A stretch of DNA of 64,000 nt from positions 24,344,449-24,408,448 of the forward strand of contig OX411546.1 in NCBI GenBank assembly GCA_948146395.1, written 5' to 3'. Position 1 is the stretch's first letter, and each line of letters begins with the position of its first letter. Source of the stretch: Fragum whitleyi (Eukaryota > Mollusca > Bivalvia > Cardiida > Cardiidae). Both the position numbers and the translations under genes were made by a program. Below, one piece after another: positions 57,901 to 64,000 of this stretch. The notes under the pieces were generated by a model. The model had not been told where the DNA came from and did not search any database. It worked only from the letters and a program-made list of their open reading frames with translations.

Positions 57901-58836
57901 GCTCACCTCATTATAGATGAAATTGTACCTCGTTATTCCTGCCCTCTTGAAATATTGTCTGATAACGGTTCTGAAATTGTTAATCAGGTTATTAAAGAGA
58001 CCTTGGCTGAATTGAATATACACCATGTAACAACGTCCTTTTACCATCCTCAAAGTAATGGTCTGATAGAACGATATCACAGGACATTAGTTGATGTTAT
58101 GTCCAAGAAAATGCAAATTGAAAATGCTCAGTGGGATGCATTTTTACCTCATGTACTTTCAGCTATTCGGTTCGGTGTCAATGAATCGACAAAATGTTCG
58201 CCTTTCTACTTTTTGTTTAATAGAGAATGTGTTTTGCCAATCGATACGATTTTGAGACCGCGTCGAAAATACCAAGGAGAAGACCCTCATAAAATTTCTT
58301 TAGAACAACAACATAAAGCATTTCTCTTAGTTCACCGAAATAGGAAAAAAGCTAAACAAAAACGAAATGAGTACAAAAACCGAAAAGTTGATGACGTCAA
58401 ACTTCAGGTTGGTGACCCTGTTTATCTCAAAAACCACACTCGTAAAAATAAATTGGACATTAAATGGCGACCTTATTATCGGATAATTGAACAAACTTCA
58501 CCTGTTACTTTCATTATCAAACATCAATTAGATGGTAGCACGACCAAAGCTCATGCTGAACACCTGCGATTAGCTAATTTAGAGGAATGGCACGTACCTG
58601 TAGATAAGTCAGGCCGCCAATTAAGACCAAGTAATTACGTTGTTCCGCCTATTTCGTCTGAAAGCGATAGTTCAGATAGCGAATCATCAACTGACACGAT
58701 AATTTACGATAAGAGTAAATTAGTGCGTAGGCTGAAACGTCAGCGTTCACAAAGTTCTGATGAATCAGATATACCCCTAGCCGAATTGAGGCAGAGAATA
58801 AGGTCACGAAACAAACGTGATTCTGAATCCAATTAG
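54922..58836 (+). CDS. pol: Pol polyprotein: protease, RT, RNase H, integrase
   Basis: Open from 54922 in the -1 frame relative to gag, with no ATG needed. Residue numbers here count from 54961. Aspartic protease: LLDSGAEVSLIHS with Asp51, and IIGLDWL near 120. Reverse transcriptase: FCVDFRQLNKI near 385 and the YLDD active site at 481-484. RNase H: YTDASD with Asp630, an EKEAYA helix near 675 and DHKPLRHLL with Asp700. Integrase: a zinc-binding HHCC domain from His875, catalytic Asp941, Asp1001 and Glu1037 with 35 residues between the last two (DD35E), and a C-terminal GPY/F-like WRPYYRII module. No chromodomain follows. The C terminus is acidic and Ser-rich, then basic. All catalytic residues are present, so the enzyme set looks functional. 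Confidence 0.96.
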   Translation, partial: LFKLKCFPHVEAGVGRKSEDKLKAKCLKKNKHTKRKCIQINSVNKGPNSLLIKLQKQKYSALLDSGAEVSLIHSRVYNALKIKPRLQKHKLDLTTAGNTPLHIDGLAEIEFMLGGLKMTHKFYVVRDLNRNIIIGLDWLQSRGVRVYHDLGCIRVDESYVPLVDDIHIASVARMKHKTKIPPQSAHICQCQVRRHVDLPPGYEYEISPFEVGQIGSEPGLLMMNSIAKLSDNRRLPVMLVNTTNKTLSFKAGTPVARIKQINSTEIMSIDKNSSGVPISGKSHGNADKKSDTNELDKLDVPLEFKPKIIKLLNKNADLFAKTDADLSHTDTVRMKIDTGIHEPIKLRPYRTQLNNRKIIDQAVDEMLESKIIQRSRSAWSFPVVIVDKKDGTKRFCVDFRQLNKITKTNSYPLPVIDDILALLGKAKYFSSLDLKSGYWQVKMAECDKEKTAFTCHRGLFEFNVMPFGLTNAPAIFQELMNRVLEGLSDFTTAYLDDILIYSKSLEEHIHHIQQVFQRLREHSLRLKLKKCSFLKKETNYLGFVINANGIQPEEKKVNVIRSLSPPTNVREVRSFIGMCSYYRRFIPQFSSVAEPIISLTRKYAKFKWDSNCQLAFDKLKDKLSELPLLCFPDVNLPYKLYTDASDKCIGACLTQTVIEQGQEIERPIYYLSHRLSDTQTRWAVIEKEAYAIYYSLQKLDHYLHNAKFTVFCDHKPLRHLLEAPVQNKKVSLWALSIAGYDCQIEYLPGTMNSVADLLSRVPPSSLKNQTDDSLLNDPDVSGQMYQINVLNSDQFQPKSFARCKPHLNDEVEKPLFYEPLDMIIEQDKDEHLKQIKQGLQNDTLSPSLAKKHIVLDGILYYISFSDSDPTLRLYIPQHLQTDVLSEYHRSLGHMGIDKTYDAIRAKYFWINLFKDVVQYVTSCLVCQTRSNKKNKPAVQETDTPPFAWAKCAVDVSGPYPTTLSGNKYIISFIDLFSGYPEAFACPDKSAQTMAHLIIDEIVPRYSCPLEILSDNGSEIVNQVIKETLAELNIHHVTTSFYHPQSNGLIERYHRTLVDVMSKKMQIENAQWDAFLPHVLSAIRFGVNESTKCSPFYFLFNRECVLPIDTILRPRRKYQGEDPHKISLEQQHKAFLLVHRNRKKAKQKRNEYKNRKVDDVKLQVGDPVYLKNHTRKNKLDIKWRPYYRIIEQTSPVTFIIKHQLDGSTTKAHAEHLRLANLEEWHVPVDKSGRQLRPSNYVVPPISSESDSSDSESSTDTIIYDKSKLVRRLKRQRSQSSDESDIPLAELRQRIRSRNKRDSESN
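54925..54968 (+). promoter_or_regulatory. -1 ribosomal frameshift signal (gag-pol)
   Basis: The heptamer T TTA AAC at 54925-54931 is in the gag frame and fits X XXY YYZ exactly. A 7-nt spacer (54932-54938) leads to a perfect 9-bp stem, CTTCCCACA (54939-54947) with TGTGGGAAG (54960-54968), and a 12-nt loop holding the gag stop. The -1 frame opens at 54922, after a TAA at 54919-54921, which is just before the slip site. A pseudoknot was not evident. Confidence 0.87.
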
Positions 58837-59028
58837 GATAATAATGAGTAAATGATAAGAAGTAATAGCCTTTCAGTTTGTAATCTGTAAGAGATAAGGC
58901 TTCCTTCAGTTATAGTTAACTGAGGCATGTTAAAAGGTACCTTCGCTTTGTTAAACTGGTGTTGTTTAACTTTGTTGTGTAAGTAAGTAATGCGTTAATT
59001 GTTCTTGTTTTCATTATAGGAAAGAACA
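58837..59028 (+). other. pol-env spacer with splice acceptor
   Basis: 192 nt without coding. A pyrimidine-rich tract ending TGTTTTCATTATAG places an acceptor at 59018-59019, 9 nt before the env ATG. A TAAGTAAGTAATG donor-like stretch lies at about 58979. Confidence 0.5.
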
Positions 59029-61029
59029 ATGGTTAACTTCACGTTTACATTAAGCATTTTGGCAGTAATGTTATACGTTCATGTCAGACAACGTTCGTCG
59101 GCCGCGTTCGTTGCTGAAGCGATAGTCATTCGGGACAATGTTATATATTATAAGACAAATGAAGTTAGCACCACTCGGGCAAAATGGCTAGCAACAATTG
59201 TTATTGATTTTGAAAATATCCAGGATCTTCTAGCAAGGTTAACTGAAGATCTTAAACGAGTTAAACATGCATTTAATGTCGTAGAATCAAGTCACTTGAA
59301 AGGGACAGAAAATTTCCAACGTACTTTTCAAGGGCTAAGGCAAAAAGTTAAGTACTTGCAAGAGGTTGAAAAAGACATAAAGAGTGAATTGTTTCCTCTA
59401 ATGTCACTAGTGAATAAAACTCGCAATCGTAGGAGTTTATTACCATTTGTAGGAGATGCAATGTCATGGCTATTTGGAGTTGTCAGTGAATCTGACCTAC
59501 GGAATATTCGCAATCAGGTATCATCTCTGGAATCAAATCAAAAGCAGATAGTTCATATAGTTGAACAAAGTTTGACAATTATTAACGAGTCAAGAACACT
59601 CATTCGCGAAAACCGAAGAACAATGTCTATAATAATCAAAAGTCTCTACGCGATGGATATAAAAATAAATTCTATGGCTCAAGAACTTACCAAGCAAATC
59701 AGTGAAAACCGCCGATTTCTCGAAGTATATAGTTACCTAAATCTTCTAATTAGTGAAATAACTATTCTCACCCAAAACGCGAAAACATATCTCACGCAGT
59801 TAAGAGCTGATTTAGATTATTTGGCTCTGGGAAAACTTCCTGTAACGATAATTAGTCCACCGAGATTACAAAGCTTGTTAGTTGAAATTCAAAAGGCGTT
59901 GCCTGATTTAATGTCACTAATTAACGACCCAAAAACTGAGATATGGGAGTTTTATAAGTACCTGCGAACAGAAACAGCCTTCGTTAATGGCAAAATAATC
60001 ATTATTTTATCAATTCCAGTAATTAGACTTGATAACAGCTTTGAAGTTTTTGAGGCTATCTCAATCCCAGTACCTCCACCTGTTGGTGTCAATCACCGAG
60101 GGAGAACAAAACATACTGATTTATTGGCTAATTACCAATTAGAAAGTAATGCGTTCTTGATAGATAAAGCACGAACAAGATATCGTTTACTTTCCGATAC
60201 AGAAGTTCAGACTTGTAGTCACCATAAGACCAAATTTTGTACTTTAATTAGTCCAGAATTTCCAGTTAATGTAGACCATACCTGTTTGATTAATTTGTTT
60301 GTGGACGCAAGGAAAACAGATTACTGTGCACCACAAGTATCTCAAGAGAGATTGCCTATAGCTAAATACTTACTTGATACCACATGGTTGATTATTTCGC
60401 GGACGAACTTAAGTTTTGCATTGGTATGTAATGGCCTGCATACTGAGGTTCATACTAGGTCGCCCGTTGACGTAATTAAGGTAGACAGTGGTTGTATCGC
60501 TTCGAATAAATTCTTTACTTTATCACAACCCTATGTTGTGGGTAAGATAAACATGACTCAGGAACAATACACACAGTTGAAAATCGCAAATTTTACTGAT
60601 GACGTGGTTTGGAAACCTTTAAAAGAACAATTTCCCAATGTTTCGAAAATTGACATACCAGAACAAATGACGACTATTAATGACATGCCCCTGGACTCGT
60701 TACTACGACAATTGCATAATGTACACTATGTAGACGGACATGCAAGGTTTAATTTTTTGTATATTGCTAGTCTTGTGCTAACCCTGGTGGCTGCCTCTGT
60801 TGTTGTAATTCGCTATTGTATTATGCCTAGAATTAGAAAATTTCTGCCATATTGCTTATGTAAAAGGTGTGTGAAGCGACAACGACAGGCCGAGGATTCG
60901 ACAGAAGTTGAACTCCAAACAATGGGGATCGATGGGAAGGAACCATCAACCGCGGCAGTGTCGAATACCGACCGAAGGATACCAACACTGTATCCATACC
61001 TGTTAACCGCCGATGAAAGAGTTAATTAG
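59029..61029 (+). CDS. env: Env-like fusion glycoprotein, 666 aa
   Basis: It has a type I membrane fusion protein layout. There is a hydrophobic N terminus (residues 4-17, signal peptide) and a furin-type site RNRR at 132-135. Immediately after it comes SLLPFVGDAMSWLFG, an amphipathic fusion-peptide-like stretch. A long helical, coiled-coil-prone region follows (about 155-235), then a Cys-containing ectodomain and a single transmembrane helix near 576-594 (core LYIASLVLTLVAASVVVI). The 72-residue tail has Cys clusters and YPYLL. This order, and the PFVG...LFG signature, match the baculovirus F / errantivirus Env family. Residue-level function is inferred. Expression probably needs splicing, since env does not follow pol in frame. 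No frame defects. Confidence 0.87.
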   Translation: MVNFTFTLSILAVMLYVHVRQRSSAAFVAEAIVIRDNVIYYKTNEVSTTRAKWLATIVIDFENIQDLLARLTEDLKRVKHAFNVVESSHLKGTENFQRTFQGLRQKVKYLQEVEKDIKSELFPLMSLVNKTRNRRSLLPFVGDAMSWLFGVVSESDLRNIRNQVSSLESNQKQIVHIVEQSLTIINESRTLIRENRRTMSIIIKSLYAMDIKINSMAQELTKQISENRRFLEVYSYLNLLISEITILTQNAKTYLTQLRADLDYLALGKLPVTIISPPRLQSLLVEIQKALPDLMSLINDPKTEIWEFYKYLRTETAFVNGKIIIILSIPVIRLDNSFEVFEAISIPVPPPVGVNHRGRTKHTDLLANYQLESNAFLIDKARTRYRLLSDTEVQTCSHHKTKFCTLISPEFPVNVDHTCLINLFVDARKTDYCAPQVSQERLPIAKYLLDTTWLIISRTNLSFALVCNGLHTEVHTRSPVDVIKVDSGCIASNKFFTLSQPYVVGKINMTQEQYTQLKIANFTDDVVWKPLKEQFPNVSKIDIPEQMTTINDMPLDSLLRQLHNVHYVDGHARFNFLYIASLVLTLVAASVVVIRYCIMPRIRKFLPYCLCKRCVKRQRQAEDSTEVELQTMGIDGKEPSTAAVSNTDRRIPTLYPYLLTADERVN

Positions 61030-61261
61030 TTTACCAAAAACTGTAGATAGAGGAATGATAAAACAATCTTAGTAATTTCATGGAAACCGCCAAACCAATA
61101 ATTGGACGAAAACAAGTTGATAAGAACCCTAATGAGGAACGATAAAAAATAATTGCCTTGATAAACTTACCTATATTACTTAGAAACTTTGAAAGCAACT
61201 CACTTATACTTGTAACTTCGACTTGAACAGTACTAGCAATAAATAATACAAAATAAATACC

Positions 61262-61630
61262 ATGGATAATAAAAGTGAGAAGATGTTTCACACAGTATCC
61301 GAACTAGTGGAGCGGGTGATACGAAACAACATCTATACCAACATCCCCGATCGATACATTGGACATTTGTCGGTGGAAATAACGGACGCCGTTCTTAAAT
61401 TAATTAAATCTAAACAGCATGACGACGAGGACACTGATGACTGCGTGGTGATTGGATACACAAAAGGATTTGCAGATTTAGACATGCCATCACCCAGAAC
61501 ACCAGACAGTCTCTTATCTTTGAAACAAGATGAACGCGCATCGTCACACGGACAGAATGACGAATGTTGGGACGATCAGTGTGAGCCGTGCCAACAGGCC
61601 ACGACGAGTGTTGGGACGATCAGTGTGTGA
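61262..61630 (+). CDS. Small ORF downstream of env, 122 aa, unknown function
   Basis: It begins in a strong initiation context (ACCATGG). The N-terminal half looks helical and amphipathic (TVSELVERVIRNNIY, LSVEITDAVLKLIKSK). The C-terminal half is acidic and polar (DDEDTDDC), with SPRTPDSLLSL and a Cys pair DDQCEPC. No domain was recognised. There is no signal peptide or membrane helix. Its place between env and the 3' LTR is where complex retroviruses keep accessory or regulatory genes, but any such role is inference. The last codons overlap a partial 44-bp-offset direct repeat (TGTTGGGACGATCAGTGTG at 61565 and 61609). Because 44 is not a multiple of three, the copy is read in a different frame. 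Confidence 0.6.
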   Translation: MDNKSEKMFHTVSELVERVIRNNIYTNIPDRYIGHLSVEITDAVLKLIKSKQHDDEDTDDCVVIGYTKGFADLDMPSPRTPDSLLSLKQDERASSHGQNDECWDDQCEPCQQATTSVGTISV

Positions 61631-62113
61631 ACCAGCAGGACACTAGCACGCATTAGTGACTTTGACTTTCGCGTTATGTTATGTTTTTTTTATAAAGTGA
61701 ATAAAGTCAGGACATAAGTAATTCAAGGTAGGGTTAGATTAATATTTCGTTGCTAGGTTTTTAAATAAGTTCAATTGCAATTGTTAAGGTTTTAAATTAA
61801 ACTAAGGTTTTTACATTGTTATTGTTAAGATTTATTTTTGCAAGTTAGGTTTTCAATAATTTTGCAAGTTAGGCTTCCAATAAGTTCCATTTCAATTAAT
61901 GTTAATTATGTTATTCCATGTATGGGCATCACTCCTCTGTTGATATAGTATAGTCACGATTCTAGTTCATTAGCAAGTGATGTGGATTCCACCCGGACAG
62001 CCATACAACTATTTAAATGAAATGATTGTTTTATTGATGTGTTTTATCATGTTTTCTTATTGCTTGATTAATGTTATTAATTTGTTAATTTGTAAAAATG
62101 GTTTACAAATTTC
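61631..62113 (+). other. Non-coding 3' region of the LTR element
   Basis: AT-rich, with short direct repeats such as TTGCAAGTTAGG at about 61840 and 61863. No ORF. It leads to the polypurine tract. Confidence 0.6.
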
Positions 62114-62130
62114 AAAAAGAAAGGGGCGGA
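62114..62130 (+). other. Polypurine tract
   Basis: AAAAAGAAAGGGGCGGA immediately precedes the TGTAAC start of the 3' LTR, the expected site for plus-strand priming. It has one pyrimidine. Confidence 0.88.
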
Positions 62131-62480
62131 TGTAACATGATGAGTGCCAGCACTGTAGTTGTACATTACTCACGGGAAAATATCACGCGTCTTGAAACGT
62201 GACTTGGCCATGTTCCAAGGGGCGTGCCCTGAGAGTGCTTGGCCATGTTCCAAGGGGCGTGCCCTGAGAGTGTTGTATAACCAGTGACTGGGTATAAAAG
62301 AGGCTGCTTTCCGCCGCCAGTGAGGAGATAGGAGACCAGAGACGAGAGAGAGAGCGCGAGACAGGTTACTCGGTCGGAGTGTAAATATGTAAATAAATCC
62401 AATAATGTAGCTGATAAACGGACTTCGTTGTTGTTTACTATCTGCCCTACCTCCTTCGCTCTCGCCGCCGCTGTACTACA
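62131..62480 (+). repeat. 3' LTR
   Basis: 350 bp, 349 identical to the 5' LTR. The duplicated 35-bp unit is at 62203-62237 and 62238-62272, TATAAAAG at 62293 and AATAAA at 62392-62397. The host sequence resumes with CAGT. Confidence 0.96.
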
Positions 62481-62727
62481 CAGTGTTTTCCATTTTTCCT
62501 TTTATATCATATCTTGAGGATATGACATTTTCCTTAATACCGTGTTCACAGCTACGAAAATGTCTTACGATTCCTTACGGATCGTCACATTTTTGTAGCA
62601 CTTAACCAATCGTAAGCATCCGCCAGCATACTTAAATAACATGTTTGAGGCCGCCAATAACACTTGTAAACTCGTAGACATAAGTCTTGACATAAAACGG
62701 CCAAAAAGAAAGCACACACACATGCAA

Positions 62728-62760
<33 letters not shown>

Positions 62761-64000
62761 AAACGCCTTCGTCCGTAAACAGTAATAACCTGTGATAGTC
62801 ACAGGTGTCGCAAACAAGTATCAATCACAATGTATCGTAATTCACTCGCAAGCCATTACTTTTACGATTTATAACAATAACTTTGCTATTATTAACGCAA
62901 TATTACGAGTAGATTAGGACTACCACCGATTTGAATTCAGACCACGTGACCGGGCTTTACGGATTACCGAGATATCATCGATATCAATGATTTTTGTCAT
63001 ATCATAAACAATCTTTTTATAAACAAATAACATTCTTTCTTTTAAAATAAGGCAAATCACAGTTATCAAATTGCTGGCTTTATCATTAAGCACCTGATAT
63101 ACCGAATATTGCACAAAAAGGCTACAATTATTTCAAAACTGTCCTTTTTATTTTCTTTTGCTTTATTTTCGGTGGGGAACTGACACCTAATGACTACAGC
63201 GTGATAAACATTGATATGTAAGGTTTGGGTTTACTCTTAAGCCGCTCTAATGACGAATGCTTAACATGCAGCATATAGTCGAGCAATCTACTACTTCTTC
63301 TTCAGCTGACTGATGGCGTTAGAATGTAATATTTTGAACAAGAATAATAACGTATACTATTGTTTTCAGTATGCACGAGTTTAACAAAACAACCACAATA
63401 CTCTACCTGAATATACTTGCCTACAATATGAGATAAATCAAAGAAAATAGTTTGGTTCTAATTATGTGGATTGGCTCTGATTATGCATCCTGGCTCTGAA
63501 GTTGTGGAGTGTCTTATTCTTCTTCCCTTACCTCCCTCGATATGAAGTTTCTGCTGGTTTCATGGTGCGACTATGCTCCTTATTCCACGACGCATGTTGC
63601 CTATGTTACGTCTCACCTCATCGTGTTTATTTTTATTATAAAAATTCCGGTGACTAGACAGTCAGCTACATTAATATTCCTTAGAACATGTACGTACAAG
63701 ATAATTATATGGCTATCATTTAGTATTGAATTTGAAAAGAGATAAAGATTTCCACGGAGTCTGCCAGTGGTTTTGGTCTGCCTATTATACTTCGCACGTT
63801 TAGCCGTAACGGCAAAAGTTGGCGGTCACGACTGTGACAAATGACGTCCTTTTATAAATAACGTATAATGGATGGTTTTAAATTCGAGGAAAAGCAACGA
63901 AAATAGTTTATATTCCGTCAGTCATTTGTAAAATATATAATATTTAGCAAGTTATCAAAAGTATAATATGTTAACATATTACAGAAATATGATTTATATC
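62481..64000. other. Gene-free flank with (CAA)n
   Basis: (CAA)n spans about 62730-62762. An imperfect inverted repeat around GACATTTTCCTTAATACCGT and ACGATTCCTTACGGATCGTC lies at about 62523-62592. No supported gene follows to the end of the window. Confidence 0.5.

Larger units (their letters stand above)
53586..62480 (+). mobile_element. Complete Ty3/Gypsy LTR retrotransposon with env-like gene
   Basis: Two 350-bp LTRs flank gag, pol, an env-like ORF and a small fourth ORF. Both LTRs start TGTAAC and end TACA. The host direct repeat CAGT flanks the element (53582-53585 and 62481-62484). If the final A is assigned to the host, ACAGT would be a 5-bp duplication. The pol order PR-RT-RNase H-IN is that of Metaviridae (Ty3/Gypsy). 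No stop or frameshift breaks any major frame apart from the regulated gag-pol junction. The presence of env resembles errantiviruses and endogenous retroviruses of insects, here in a mollusc-like genome. Clade placement needs an RT tree. Confidence 0.95.

Noticed and set aside
61031..61291. 86-codon minus-strand ORF between env and the fourth ORF
   Set aside because: Antisense, no recognisable domain, and it overlaps the start of the better-supported plus-strand ORF.

Overview
The window looks like animal nuclear DNA, most likely a bivalve or related mollusc. It is AT-rich and gene-poor. It is full of tRNA-derived SINEs whose bodies end near a 'GCGGCGTAAAAC' motif, fold-back MITEs, a repeat with AGCTCA(C/T)CTGA and CCTCTTGTTTT ends, long microsatellites, and split genes with GT/AG junctions. 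The organism is inferred from repeat style only. No prokaryotic operon, rRNA gene or CRISPR array is present.

Layout. 1-8 kb: a 169-bp satellite, SINEs, MITEs and short fold-backs. 8.2-8.3 kb (minus): a probable first coding exon of a type II membrane protein. 9.0-10.2 kb: a minisatellite of about 34-bp units. 11.8-13.1 kb: a duplicated (AAAT)n/(GAAA)n block. 14-24 kb: a dense MITE field containing a 1.2-kb segmental duplication and a composite MITE seen at two loci. 24.7-26.3 kb (minus): the one clear host coding sequence, a 517-residue dual-specificity-phosphatase-like protein whose catalytic Cys is Ser (a pseudophosphatase). 28-42 kb: (GA)n, (TTC)n, more MITEs, SINEs and fold-backs. 43.3-47.4 kb: a multi-kilobase inverted-repeat locus with three copies of a palindromic core. 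50.6-52.6 kb (plus): two phase-compatible exons of an unrecognised gene, with a MITE and a long (GA)n in the intron.

53.6-62.5 kb: an apparently complete Ty3/Gypsy LTR element of 8,895 bp with 350-bp LTRs that differ at one base. It has a 4-bp target duplication, a polypurine tract, and intact gag, pol and env-like frames. The env-like protein has the architecture of the baculovirus F / errantivirus Env family. A fourth small ORF of unknown function follows env. Gag and Pol are linked by a textbook -1 frameshift signal: heptamer TTTAAAC, 7-nt spacer, then a perfect 9-bp stem with the gag stop codon in its loop. A splice donor before gag and an acceptor just before the env ATG suggest a spliced env message. 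This element is the strongest candidate here for an undescribed system.

Non-autonomous elements dominate the rest. One MITE family (about 430 bp, TIR beginning CAGTTAACAACATCGTGAAA, TA flanks) occurs about 14 times, and a roughly 155-bp almost wholly palindromic family occurs five times. All boundaries were read by eye, and family assignments rest on motifs, not on database searches.
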